A DNA stretch of 64,000 bases from BPGX01 sp037447455 (GTDB lineage: Bacteria > Bacteroidota > Bacteroidia > B-17B0 > Aurantibacillaceae), in contig JBBIGQ010000007.1 of assembly GCA_037447455.1 (NCBI GenBank), positions 43,928 to 107,927 on the forward strand, read 5' to 3'. Both the position numbers and the translations under genes were made by a program. This document shows positions 53,603-62,618 of this stretch, one piece after another. The notes beneath the pieces are model-generated. The model ran no database searches and was not told where the DNA came from. It was given only the letters and a program-made list of their open reading frames with translations. Every line of letters starts with the position of its first letter. Within the stretch, counting starts at the first letter, position 1.

Positions 53603-55855
53603 TTATTTCTTCCCAAATTTAGATAATAAAAGGTCTAATGCATTCTCATCATTTACTTCTAACTTAGCATTTGAGAATGATTTCTTTGTATTTAATCTTG
53701 ACTTTGGTGTATCTTCAAAAGGATTGGATTTCAAAGAAAGCGCAATGCGTTTACGAGGAATGTCTATGTCAATTACCGTTACCTGTACCCTTTGACCAAC
53801 TTTGATTACAGGGTTTGGGTTGGATACAAACTCATCAGATAGATGTGAAATATGCACTAAGCCATCCTGATGCACGCCAATATCTACAAATGCTCCGAAG
53901 TTTGTTACATTTGTAACAATACCGGGTAGTTTCATACCTATTTTTAAATCTTCAATAGAATGAACACGAGCGTCAAATTGAAATACTTCAAACTCTCTTC
54001 GAGGATCACGACCGGGTTTTTCTAATTCGCTCATTATATCTTGTAATGTAGGTAATCCAACATTTTCGGTGATGTATTTTTGTAATTGTATTTTTTTTCT
54101 TAACTCAGGTTTTGTGAGTAAATCGTCGATGGTACAATTTAAGTCATTCGCCATTTTTTCAACGATATGATAACTTTCGGGATGCACAGCACTTTTGTCT
54201 AATGGATGAATGCCAGCCCGAATGCGTAAAAATCCGCTTGCCTGCTGGAATGCTTTTTCGCCAAAGCGTGGGACTTTGAGCAAGTCATGTCTGGAGTGAA
54301 ATGGTCCATTTTGTTTTCTATATTCAACGATGTTTTGGGCTAATGAAGGGCCAATGCCGGAAACATAAGACAGAAGTTGTTTGGACGCTGTGTTAAGTTC
54401 AACGCCCACTGCATTAACGCAGCTCATTACGACTTCATCTAATTTTTCTTTTAATAGTATTTGATCAACATCATGCTGATACTGCCCAACACCAATAGAT
54501 TTGGGAGCAATTTTTACAAGTTCTGCCAAAGGATCTTGAAGCCGGCGTCCGATTGAGACAGCGCCGCGGACAGTAACATCCTTATCCGGGAATTCTTCAC
54601 GTGCTATCTCGGAGGCAGAGTAAACAGAAGCTCCGGCTTCGTTAACTACGATAACCGGAATGCTTTTGGGTAATTGTTCGATACTTCTGATAAATTGTTC
54701 TGTTTCTCTGGAAGCTGTACCATTTCCGATTGCAATAGCTTCAATCTTGTATTTTGCAGCAAGGGCCAGAATAGTATGTTGAGCTGCCACAATTTGTTTT
54801 TGTGGTTCATTGGGATAAATGACGCTTTCGTCTGGCAAATTACCTTGTTCGTCTAATATCACTACTTTGCAGCCCGTCCGAAAGCCAGGGTCTATTGCTA
54901 ATATCCGTTTTGCACCTAATGGAGATTGCATCAATAATTCACGAAGATTATTTGCAAACACTTTAATGGCTTCTATATCCGCTTTTTCTTTTGTGAGCAT
55001 TCGAAATTCGGTTTCTAATGAAGGATGCAAAAGACGTTTGTAAGCATCTTTAATAGCCAGTTCTATGTGTTCAGCAGTAGGATGATTTTTGTTTTTAAGA
55101 ATATGTTTTTGAATAATGCGGTATGCTAATTCTTCGTTAATCGAAATATCTAAATACAAGACATCTTCTTTTTCGCCACGGCGCATAGCAAGTATACGAT
55201 GAGATGGGCATTTCATTAGGGGCTCTGAGCAGTTAAAATAATCTTTGAATTTGGTACCTTCTTCTTCTTTTCCTTTGATAATTTTTGATGTAATGACGGC
55301 TTCTTCCAGAAACGCGTTTCTCAAATCAGAGCGTATTTCAGCGTTTTCATTAATGATTTCAGCAATGATATCACGCGCACCTTGCAAGACATCCTCAATA
55401 GTATTTAATTCTTTTTCAGGGTTAATATATTTAGATGCTTCATCATCAATAGCAATAATTTCCTGATGAAGGATTTGTAAAGCAAGAGGTTCTAACCCCT
55501 TTTCGCGAGCGATGGTAGCGCGTGTTCTTTTTTTAGGTTTGTAGGGCAAATAAAGGTCTTCCAGTTCATTTAATGTTTCTGCGTTTTGAATTTTGTTTTT
55601 GAGTTCATCTGTGAGTTTGCCTTGTTCTTCAATGCTTTTGAGGATAGTATTTCTTCTATTTTCGAGAGCCAATAATTTTTCAAATTGGTCTTTGATAGAA
55701 GATATTTGTACTTCATCCAGTCTGCCTGTCTTTTCTTTGCGATAGCGGGCAATAAAGGGAATGGTGCAGCCTTCTTCAAGTAATGAAAGTGTGGATTGGA
55801 CTTGTTTTTCTGTTATGTTTAATTGCTGGGCTATTTTTGAAACAAAGAAATCCAT
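53603..55855 (-). CDS. tex: Tex-family RNA-binding transcription accessory protein
   Basis: A 750-residue Tex. N-terminal helical HTH part (ITEKQVQSTLSLLEEGCTIPFIARYRKEKTG in part), YqgF/RuvC-like domain (LAIDPGFRTGCKVVILDE, AIGNGTASRETE), HhH region (LSYVSGIGPSLAQNIVEYR) and a C-terminal S1 domain (PGIVTNVTNFGAFVDIGVHQ, DGLVHISHLS). Length is normal. It is the first gene of a leftward group with thiH and thiF, although the functions are unrelated. Confidence 0.96.
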   Translation of the reverse strand: MDFFVSKIAQQLNITEKQVQSTLSLLEEGCTIPFIARYRKEKTGRLDEVQISSIKDQFEKLLALENRRNTILKSIEEQGKLTDELKNKIQNAETLNELEDLYLPYKPKKRTRATIAREKGLEPLALQILHQEIIAIDDEASKYINPEKELNTIEDVLQGARDIIAEIINENAEIRSDLRNAFLEEAVITSKIIKGKEEEGTKFKDYFNCSEPLMKCPSHRILAMRRGEKEDVLYLDISINEELAYRIIQKHILKNKNHPTAEHIELAIKDAYKRLLHPSLETEFRMLTKEKADIEAIKVFANNLRELLMQSPLGAKRILAIDPGFRTGCKVVILDEQGNLPDESVIYPNEPQKQIVAAQHTILALAAKYKIEAIAIGNGTASRETEQFIRSIEQLPKSIPVIVVNEAGASVYSASEIAREEFPDKDVTVRGAVSIGRRLQDPLAELVKIAPKSIGVGQYQHDVDQILLKEKLDEVVMSCVNAVGVELNTASKQLLSYVSGIGPSLAQNIVEYRKQNGPFHSRHDLLKVPRFGEKAFQQASGFLRIRAGIHPLDKSAVHPESYHIVEKMANDLNCTIDDLLTKPELRKKIQLQKYITENVGLPTLQDIMSELEKPGRDPRREFEVFQFDARVHSIEDLKIGMKLPGIVTNVTNFGAFVDIGVHQDGLVHISHLSDEFVSNPNPVIKVGQRVQVTVIDIDIPRKRIALSLKSNPFEDTPKSRLNTKKSFSNAKLEVNDENALDLLLSKFGKK

Positions 55856-55884
55856 ATTAAAAAAATTTTATAAGTAACCTTTTC

Positions 55885-57096
55885 TTAAGAATTTAATTTA
55901 TCATAAGCAGAAATGGCATTAATACGATGTGGATATTTTTTTCTTTTAATTTGTTTTTTTAAGAAATAAGGTAAACAGTTAAAGTAGATGTAAGAAGATA
56001 TAAATTCCCATTTTACTTTAAGAATTGATTTAAAGCAGGGAAATTTTTCGGATTTGTAGTTGTGATGTTCTTTGTAATTTAATTTTGAGGCCAATTGTTT
56101 GGTAAATGTCCAAGTAGCATTAATGAGCCGGTTTATATTTTTATTATCAAGATGATGTTTCCATTCATTAATTTTTTGAGGGGATACAGGTTGTTGTAAA
56201 CTTTTGTGAGTGATTAAAAAGTGTTCTTTTAGCTGGGGATGTTGGATGTTTGAAAAAAAATTATTTACAAGATTAGGATAGCTGAAATACGCATCGGTGT
56301 AGGGGATGTTCAGGAAATCAGAAATTTTCTGCATGGTATCGTTACTGTTATTGATAAGATGTTCATAAGTGACAATATAATAAGAGATATTATTTTTCTT
56401 CAGGGTATTAAAATACTTATTAAATGCTTCTTTCCATGTGTGAATATATAAACAGATGTCCTTCTCTATACCCTTTCGCTCTGCTCTTTTGTACTTTGAA
56501 AATACATTATCTCTTGGATCTCTTACTAATAATAATACTTTTGCATTAGGAAAAAGATTCAGGTAATGATGAGCAATGTAATAGTGTAATTGTTTATCTA
56601 CAATAGTGGTAATTTTTGATAGGTCCTTATTTATTCCAAATGAAAGATAAGAGATGCGAATGACCCGTTCATAATTCAAATGGTCTTTAAATTGAAGGAG
56701 TAATTCATACAATGTATCTTTTCCGGAAAATAAGGGATATAATATACCTTCGCTCATTAATACAAAATCATCGCAATATTCCTGAATCGTTTTTTCATTC
56801 CATTTTTTGATGTGGGCATATTTTTGTTTTAGTATAACAGGAAAAATTTCTTCGGATGTAAATATAACCTGTTCGTTCATCATGAGCATTGTGCCAAGTA
56901 AGGTAGATGCAGAACGCCCTGTAGTGAAGATATAGGATATTTGAAGATTATCAATTTGATTTAAAGTTACTTTTTCAATATTAAAAGGTTTTCCAACAAT
57001 AGGATTAAAATCAGATAAAATTCCATTTGTGTATTGAGAAAGTAATTTTCCTTTTTGTTTTAGGGGGAATGTATAATTTTCAATGTTAATACTCAT
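55885..57096 (-). CDS. PAPS-dependent sulfotransferase family protein
   Basis: A 403-residue cytosolic-type sulfotransferase. The 5'-phosphosulfate loop reads IFTTGRSASTLLGTML (about 56-70) and the 3'-phosphate motif LLLVRDPRDNVFSKYKRAER (about 190-209), both diagnostic of the fold. A basic C-terminal patch follows. The acceptor could be a sugar, lipid or protein; no PAPS synthesis genes are in the window. It overlaps the sigma-54 regulator gene by 11 bp, so the two are translationally coupled. Confidence 0.85.
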   Translation of the reverse strand: MSINIENYTFPLKQKGKLLSQYTNGILSDFNPIVGKPFNIEKVTLNQIDNLQISYIFTTGRSASTLLGTMLMMNEQVIFTSEEIFPVILKQKYAHIKKWNEKTIQEYCDDFVLMSEGILYPLFSGKDTLYELLLQFKDHLNYERVIRISYLSFGINKDLSKITTIVDKQLHYYIAHHYLNLFPNAKVLLLVRDPRDNVFSKYKRAERKGIEKDICLYIHTWKEAFNKYFNTLKKNNISYYIVTYEHLINNSNDTMQKISDFLNIPYTDAYFSYPNLVNNFFSNIQHPQLKEHFLITHKSLQQPVSPQKINEWKHHLDNKNINRLINATWTFTKQLASKLNYKEHHNYKSEKFPCFKSILKVKWEFISSYIYFNCLPYFLKKQIKRKKYPHRINAISAYDKLNS

Positions 57097-58264
57097 AACA
57101 ATAGGTTTCTAATTCCGAACATGTTATTTTTTCTCCTTCGCATAATACATACAATCTTTCTATTAGGTTTTTTAATTGTCTTATATTGCCGGAGTAATCC
57201 ATTTTTTTAAGGAATTCAATGGATTTTTTATCAAATATTTTAGGTGTAACACGATGTTGTTCGGTGAACTGATGACTAAAATATTCTATCAGAAGTGGAA
57301 TATCTTCTTTGCGTTCGTTCAAGGGTGGTACTGCAATATGAATAACATTCAGTCGATGATAAAGGTCCTCTCTGAAAAGTTGCTTTTTAATTTCTTCTTT
57401 AAGATTTTTATTCGTTGCAGCGATTAAGCGTACATTCACGCTAATATCTTTTTCACTGCCCACTCGTTGGATTTTATTATCCTGTATGGCTCTCAAAACC
57501 TTGGCTTGGGCTGATAAGCTCATATCTCCGATTTCATCTAAGAACAGTGTGCCTTCATGGGCTTGTTCAAACTTTCCTTTCTTTTGACTAACGGCACCTG
57601 TAAAAGATCCTTTTTCATGACCAAATAATTCACTCTCTATCAATTCAGATGGAATCGCGGCGCAATTTACTTCAACGAATGGTTTATTACTTCTGTGTGA
57701 AAGTGCGTGAATTCTTTTGGCGACCAATTCTTTTCCACTACCATTGGGTCCTGTAATCAACACTTTTGCATCTGTGAGTGCTACTTTATCAATTATCTTT
57801 AAAATTTTTTGTATTGATTCCGATTGCCCGATGATTTGTGGTAAATCAGAAGATGAATGAGAAGTTTTATTGGGTTGTGTTGTTGTTTTTTGTTTAATGC
57901 TTTGATTTCTATTGAGTGCGTTTTTGCAGGATTGAATTAATTTATCTAATCCAAAAGGTTTCTGAAGATAATCAAAGGCGCCTTCCTTCATAAATTTTAC
58001 AGCAGTTTCAATATCGCCATGAGCACTCATTACAATAAAAGCAGTGGGGTAGTTTAATTCCTGTATTTTTTGAAAAAGTTCTTCCCCATTTAATTTTGGC
58101 ATTTTGATGTCGCACAGAAGAATATCGTATTGTGCTTGCTGAATTTTAGTAAGTGCTTCTTGTCCATTGGCACATTCGTCTACCTGAAATTGTTCGGCCT
58201 CTAATATTTCCTTAACAACGCTTCTGATGGCTTTTTCATCATCTATGACTAATACTTTACTCAT
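57086..58264 (-). CDS. NtrC-family sigma-54 response regulator without DNA-binding domain
   Basis: A 392-residue regulator. Receiver domain (about 1-118) with VIDDEKAIRSVV, phospho-Asp in LLCDIKMPKLNGEEL, K in LQKPFG; AAA+ domain (about 145-380) with Walker A TGPNGSGKELVAKR, GAFTGA loop as GSFTGA, Walker B TLFLDEIGDMS, and VRLIAATNKNL. It ends shortly after LIERLYVLCEGEKITCSELE, where a Fis-type helix-turn-helix would normally begin, so it lacks a recognisable DNA-binding domain; several Bacteroidota homologues share this. It would act on sigma-54 from solution or via a partner. No cognate histidine kinase is adjacent. Confidence 0.88.
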   Translation of the reverse strand: MSKVLVIDDEKAIRSVVKEILEAEQFQVDECANGQEALTKIQQAQYDILLCDIKMPKLNGEELFQKIQELNYPTAFIVMSAHGDIETAVKFMKEGAFDYLQKPFGLDKLIQSCKNALNRNQSIKQKTTTQPNKTSHSSSDLPQIIGQSESIQKILKIIDKVALTDAKVLITGPNGSGKELVAKRIHALSHRSNKPFVEVNCAAIPSELIESELFGHEKGSFTGAVSQKKGKFEQAHEGTLFLDEIGDMSLSAQAKVLRAIQDNKIQRVGSEKDISVNVRLIAATNKNLKEEIKKQLFREDLYHRLNVIHIAVPPLNERKEDIPLLIEYFSHQFTEQHRVTPKIFDKKSIEFLKKMDYSGNIRQLKNLIERLYVLCEGEKITCSELETYCYEY

Positions 58265-58280
58265 ATCAATTACACTTTTG

Positions 58281-58288
58281 CAAAAGTA
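58281..58288 (-). promoter_or_regulatory. -7 box of the response regulator/sulfotransferase pair (TACTTTTG on minus strand)
   Basis: Exact TAnnTTTG match read leftward, 16 bp upstream of the ATG at 58264. A 10-bp perfect palindrome ACACCGGTGT lies upstream at 58316-58325, a possible operator, next to the dtd stop. Confidence 0.6.
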
Positions 58289-58325
58289 ACGAATAGGATT
58301 AAAAAATAAAAATATACACCGGTGT

Positions 58326-58778
58326 TTATGATTTGTTTTTACTATCTATCCAGATTGTTACAGGGCCGTCGTTAATTAAATGCACCTTCATGTCAGCTGC
58401 GAAAATACCGGTTTCTACTTTTTTATTTAATAGTTTTTCACATTCTGCAATAAACTTTTCATAATATTCTTTAGCTATATCTGGTGGTGCACTTTCTGTG
58501 AATGAGGGACGATTGCCCTTTTTGGTTGAAGCAAATAAGGTAAACTGGCTAACTACTAATAAGTTTCCATTGATGTCCAGTACATTTTTATTCATTTTGC
58601 CTTGTTCATCGGCAAAAATTCTCATTTGAACTATTTTGGCAGCCAACCATTCTATATCTTCCAGAGTATCTTCTTTTCCAACTGCTAACAATACTAGTAA
58701 TCCTGTTTGTATCTGACCAACAGTGGTATTATCTATAACTACTTTTGCTTCGCTTACTCTTTGTACCAGCGCACGCAT
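58326..58778 (-). CDS. dtd: D-aminoacyl-tRNA deacylase
   Basis: Hydrolyses D-amino acids (and Gly-tRNA(Ala)) from mischarged tRNA. The 150-residue product has MRALVQRVSEAKV at the start, the catalytic SQFTLFAS, and the closing GPVTIWID cis-Gly-Pro loop, all DTD signatures. It starts 4 bp after the M61 peptidase gene stop, so they are in one operon. Confidence 0.95.
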   Translation of the reverse strand: MRALVQRVSEAKVVIDNTTVGQIQTGLLVLLAVGKEDTLEDIEWLAAKIVQMRIFADEQGKMNKNVLDINGNLLVVSQFTLFASTKKGNRPSFTESAPPDIAKEYYEKFIAECEKLLNKKVETGIFAADMKVHLINDGPVTIWIDSKNKS

Positions 58779-58782
58779 GTTT

Positions 58783-60513
58783 TTACATTTTTTTGTAGTG
58801 AGTAAACAGGTCTTTTTCTTTTGAACTTAATTTGCTTTTGAAATGAAGTGCTAATTTATGATAGTAGGTTTTATGTTTTGAAGGATTTAAACGGATTGTT
58901 TTTATTTGATGAAAGCGTTGTATTGTGATGTGAACAGTGGAGTCAAATGATTTTCTTTTTTCTGAAAATACTTCTTTGGGCAAATAATTATTGATGGAGA
59001 GAATTTCATCATTTAATGATAATGTTTCAAAAGCAGGGCTATCTGGTAAAATATGAGTAATCAGATATTTCCCGTTTTGTTCGTTCACTTTAAATCCATA
59101 AAACTTTTCCCACCAATTTTCACTTTCGGTGTATTGAATGTAAAGTCCAAAGTTTGAAATTATTTTTTGAAATACAGGAAGGTAATCGTTTGGAAATAAA
59201 AGTGTGCTGTCAAATAAAGCCATGTCAGTAGGGTCTTTTGTAAATTCGAGATAATATCTTATGAAATTTTCAAGGGTGTATGGTTCATGATGATTGATTT
59301 GGGCATCGTAGAGTTTTAAACAAATATCTCTCAAGGATTTTTTCTTTTTTGTTTTCCAAATCAGATACATGTCTAGTAACATAGCCAATATACAACCCTC
59401 ATCATAAATGGAAACTTTTTTATGAGGGGCATAAGTAGTGTAACCATCCACCCATGTATCTATGCTTGAATTCAAAAGGGATTGAGAAATTTTTCCATAA
59501 TTGGTATAATGTCTGTTTATTCGTTCGTCTATACATTTGAAAAATTGTTCATCCGAAAACACATCCGATTGCCACAGCAATTTGTCTCCGTAATAAGTTG
59601 TAACTCCTTCGTAAATAAATCCTAATTCTGAATAATTTTCGGTGTAATAGTTGTATGGAAACATCTGTTTAGGACGGATTGTTTTAATATTCCAGGCATG
59701 AAAAAGTTCGTGTGAAGCAACACCTAATAACTCGTTGTATAATTTTGTCATAATTTGGTGATAAGGACCTAATACAATCACTGTATTTTTCAAATGTTCA
59801 ACTCCATGGTAATAATGATAGGGAAGTAAGTGTATAATAAAATGATAATTCTTGAAAGGAACAGTCCCCCAGAATCTTAGAATTTGTTGAGAAAAGCGGA
59901 CAAAATCGGGTTTAACTTTTTCAAAATCTATATAATGTTGCTGTACATCAATCACATGAATATAAAAAGTAATATCATCTATTTTGTAAAAAGTGGATTT
60001 TACATAATTGGTTGCAACGATTGGACTATCTAACAATTCATCGTAGTCAGATGTGCTTATGCAATTGTTTTTTACTTTAAGGGAAGTGATGATTTTATAA
60101 TTTTCAGGTATGTTTAATTTAACATGATATTTTGTTTTTTGTTCATTCGGTGCGATATTCATAATTAAGTGTACTGGGTTTAAATATAAAATATTTTCAT
60201 CTGCATAACAGGCACCGGCATTGTATTCATTAGCATAATAATTGTATTCTATAAAAAGTTTATGATCTTTATTATCGTTGTATATTTCCCATGTGTGAGG
60301 ATTGGGCTTGTGTACTAAAAGTTTTTTGCCTTTGCTATCATAAGCATAAAAGTTTTGTATGTTTTTGGAGAAATGGCCGAGTTCATATCTTCCCGGCCTC
60401 CATCGTGGAAGCAGCAAGATGAGTTGTTTTTGATTAACATTTTGTAATTCCAGTTTTACATGGATATAATGTGAGACCGGATTCTTTAAAGAAATAGTAA
60501 ATATTAGTTCCAT
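58783..60513 (-). CDS. M61 family glycyl aminopeptidase with PDZ domain
   Basis: A 576-residue peptidase. N-terminal beta domain (about 1-170), catalytic domain with zinc motif HELFHAWNIK (HExxH, about 267-271) and the downstream glutamate in EGVTTYYGDKLL, and a C-terminal PDZ-like segment (about 485-560; ILPDSPAFETLSLNDEILSIN). There is no signal peptide, so it is probably cytosolic. Family members release N-terminal Gly and Ala. It transcribes leftward into dtd and is divergent from the TPR gene. Confidence 0.9.
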   Translation of the reverse strand: MELIFTISLKNPVSHYIHVKLELQNVNQKQLILLLPRWRPGRYELGHFSKNIQNFYAYDSKGKKLLVHKPNPHTWEIYNDNKDHKLFIEYNYYANEYNAGACYADENILYLNPVHLIMNIAPNEQKTKYHVKLNIPENYKIITSLKVKNNCISTSDYDELLDSPIVATNYVKSTFYKIDDITFYIHVIDVQQHYIDFEKVKPDFVRFSQQILRFWGTVPFKNYHFIIHLLPYHYYHGVEHLKNTVIVLGPYHQIMTKLYNELLGVASHELFHAWNIKTIRPKQMFPYNYYTENYSELGFIYEGVTTYYGDKLLWQSDVFSDEQFFKCIDERINRHYTNYGKISQSLLNSSIDTWVDGYTTYAPHKKVSIYDEGCILAMLLDMYLIWKTKKKKSLRDICLKLYDAQINHHEPYTLENFIRYYLEFTKDPTDMALFDSTLLFPNDYLPVFQKIISNFGLYIQYTESENWWEKFYGFKVNEQNGKYLITHILPDSPAFETLSLNDEILSINNYLPKEVFSEKRKSFDSTVHITIQRFHQIKTIRLNPSKHKTYYHKLALHFKSKLSSKEKDLFTHYKKM

Positions 60514-60567
60514 AGCAAGTTCTTTATTTGTATTATTGAGGCCAGTAAATCTATGTAAAATAAATCA

Positions 60568-61647
60568 ATGCGTACTTTGTTCTCTGGCACTGTTTACTTT
60601 TTTCTTCTCCTTTCACTATATGCACAGCATCATTCATCGGATAGTATACAATACTATCGTTGTTATGATTATGCCTATAAATTGAGAAACAATAATGTGG
60701 ATTCTGCTTTTTATTGGATAAATAAAGCGTTGAGTATTGCACAATTATCATCCCATCAGGAATGGCGTGCCAAAGCATTGAACCTGAAAGGCATTTTATA
60801 TTACAAACAGAACAATTATTATGCATCCATTGACCATTTGAATCGTGCCCTATCTTTAACTAAAGATAAGACCCTCCAAGCTAAAATATACACCAATCTT
60901 GGAAATACCTTGTCCGATTTACGATACTCCTATTCTGCAATAAACTACTATCAGGAGGCCGTGAGATTATTTAATGAATTACAGGATTATCGCTTTCTGG
61001 TAAGAGCGTTGATGAATCTGGCAACGGAGGAATTTAATATTAAACAGATTAATATTGCGCGTAATCATCTAAAACTTGCCTTATATTATGCTCACGAATA
61101 CGATTTATTAGAAGAAGAAGCTATGTGTCTGAATAATTTATCTGCATTTTTTATTGAAGCCGGTCAGTTAGACAGTGCTTCCCGATACGTCTATCAATCG
61201 TTTAATAATTATGAACAATTAGAAAATTATTACGGATTAGCGGATGCTTATTTGACAGCCATTGAATTGCATTTGGAGAAACAAGAACTAAATTATGCCA
61301 AAGCTCTGATAGATTTGGCAGATTCAATTATAGATCGCTTACAATATCTGGAAGCCAAAAAATTAATTACAAGTGAAAAAGTGAATTATTATTTAATGCT
61401 AAAAGATATAGAAAAAGCACAAAAATACTTCAATGATTATGTGCGTCTGGAAGATAGTATAAATAAGCAAAAGAATGTGGATCCTTCGGTACAACAAATT
61501 AAGTTTTCATCTCAGGAACCTACAACAAAAAATCAAAGTAAAAAACAGACATTATTCTTTTCAATAATCCAATTAGTTTTCATAATTTTGTGTTCACTAT
61601 TTATTGTATGGATGATAGTAAAAAATTATCGGCATGAAAAAGAATAA
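60568..61647 (+). CDS. TPR protein with C-terminal membrane anchor
   Basis: A 359-residue protein: signal peptide (MRTLFSGTVYFFLLLSLYAQ), about seven TPR/SEL1-like units (about 30-290; ALNLKGILYYKQNNYYASIDHLNRAL in part, KIYTNLGNTLSDLRYSYSAI, CLNNLSAFFIEAGQLDSASRY), and one helix near the end (about 331-352, FSIIQLVFIILCSLFIVWMIV) followed by a short basic tail. The order TPR-TM is that of Bacteroidota TPR histidine kinases and LuxR-like sensors, but no signalling domain follows. It overlaps the SUI1 gene by 14 bp. Confidence 0.82.
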   Translation: MRTLFSGTVYFFLLLSLYAQHHSSDSIQYYRCYDYAYKLRNNNVDSAFYWINKALSIAQLSSHQEWRAKALNLKGILYYKQNNYYASIDHLNRALSLTKDKTLQAKIYTNLGNTLSDLRYSYSAINYYQEAVRLFNELQDYRFLVRALMNLATEEFNIKQINIARNHLKLALYYAHEYDLLEEEAMCLNNLSAFFIEAGQLDSASRYVYQSFNNYEQLENYYGLADAYLTAIELHLEKQELNYAKALIDLADSIIDRLQYLEAKKLITSEKVNYYLMLKDIEKAQKYFNDYVRLEDSINKQKNVDPSVQQIKFSSQEPTTKNQSKKQTLFFSIIQLVFIILCSLFIVWMIVKNYRHEKE

Positions 61648-61981
61648 AAGGACGGGAGGATTAGTGTATTCTACAAATCCCGATTATTTTAAAAAAATAC
61701 AGGAAGCCGAACAAGAAAGTGAGCCCTCAACACTTTCTCCTTCTCAACAGCAATTAAAAATCTTTTTAGACCGATTAGGAGGTAATAAGTTGGTGAGCAG
61801 AATTACCGGATTTGTTGGAAAATCTGAAGATATTAATGCACTGGCCAAACTTTTAAAGAACAAATGTGCCACCGGTGGTAACGTTAAAGAGGGAGAAATA
61901 CTTATTCAAGGCAATCATCGTGAAAAATTACAAGCCCTTCTCACTGAAATGGGCTATAAAGTAAAACTGGCTGGAGGTTAG
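61634..61981 (+). CDS. SUI1/YciH-family translation initiation factor-like protein
   Basis: A 115-residue protein of the eIF1/SUI1 fold. Diagnostic C-terminal half: LGGNKLVSRITGFVGK, LAKLLKNKCATGGNVKEG, EILIQGNHREKLQALLTEMG, closing GYKVKLAGG. The first 45 residues are polar and probably unstructured. In E. coli YciH has a mild effect on start-codon choice. Its ATG lies inside the preceding TPR gene. A strong hairpin follows. Confidence 0.93.
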   Translation: MKKNKRTGGLVYSTNPDYFKKIQEAEQESEPSTLSPSQQQLKIFLDRLGGNKLVSRITGFVGKSEDINALAKLLKNKCATGGNVKEGEILIQGNHREKLQALLTEMGYKVKLAGG

Positions 61982-62010
61982 GATTTTTTCTTTTTTTAAT
62001 TTAATGAATA

Positions 62011-62041
62011 AAAAAAGGTTCTTCTTTAGAAGAACCTTTTT
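62011..62041. terminator. bidirectional terminator
   Basis: AAAAAAGGTTCTTCT pairs with AGAAGAACCTTTTT with a very short loop, between the convergent SUI1 and SlyD-type genes; an A-run on one side and T-run on the other serve both directions. Confidence 0.9.
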
Positions 62042-62068
62042 GCTTTACAAATGAACGTTTTTAATTTT

Positions 62069-62584
62069 TTAATGTCCTTCATGTCCACTTATACCATGTG
62101 CATGCCCGCGCATTAACTCTTCTTCAGTAGCTTCTCTGACAGAATGTATGGTGCCTGTAAAATGCAGGTCATAGCCCGCTAATGGGTGGTTAAAATCCAT
62201 GGTTACATGTTCTAATCCCACTTCTACAACTTTTCCAATCAGTTCATTACCTTCCTTATCGTACATCGGCACGTCATTACCGACTTTGATATTTTCGTTA
62301 TCAAACTCGCCGTTTCTTACGAAAATCGTTTTATCCAATTTTACGATGTAATCTGTTTCCGGCATACCATAGGCCGATTCTGCTTTGATGACAAAATCAA
62401 AGCTATCATCTGTTGATTTGCCTTCAAGATTTTTTTCAAAATCGGGAATGACTTGTTGATTGCCGAACAAAAAGACAAAAGGATTCTCCGGAGAGGTTTG
62501 TTCGATGAACTTTTCGGGTTCGTTGCCTTTTTTAGCGTTTAATGTATAATTAACCGCTACCACTTTTTTGGTTTCTACTTTCAT
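62069..62584 (-). CDS. slyD: SlyD-type FKBP peptidyl-prolyl isomerase
   Basis: A 171-residue FKBP with the SlyD layout: an isomerase part split by an IF (insert-in-flap) chaperone domain. Motifs: VAVNYTLNAKKG, FLFGNQQVIPDFEKNLEG, AYGMPETDYIVKLDK, MDFNHPLAGYDLHFTGTI. The tail is short and His-rich (HAHGISGHEGH), much less so than E. coli SlyD, but may still bind nickel or other metal. Cytosolic. It follows the aldehyde dehydrogenase by 34 bp. Confidence 0.92.
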   Translation of the reverse strand: MKVETKKVVAVNYTLNAKKGNEPEKFIEQTSPENPFVFLFGNQQVIPDFEKNLEGKSTDDSFDFVIKAESAYGMPETDYIVKLDKTIFVRNGEFDNENIKVGNDVPMYDKEGNELIGKVVEVGLEHVTMDFNHPLAGYDLHFTGTIHSVREATEEELMRGHAHGISGHEGH

Positions 62585-62618
62585 GATGTTTGTTTTTATT
62601 GATTATTGATTTTGTTTT

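Noticed and set aside
53595..53700. TPP riboswitch expected ahead of thiH
   Set aside because: thiH starts 8 bp after tex and no THI-box structure is visible in the tex 3' end.
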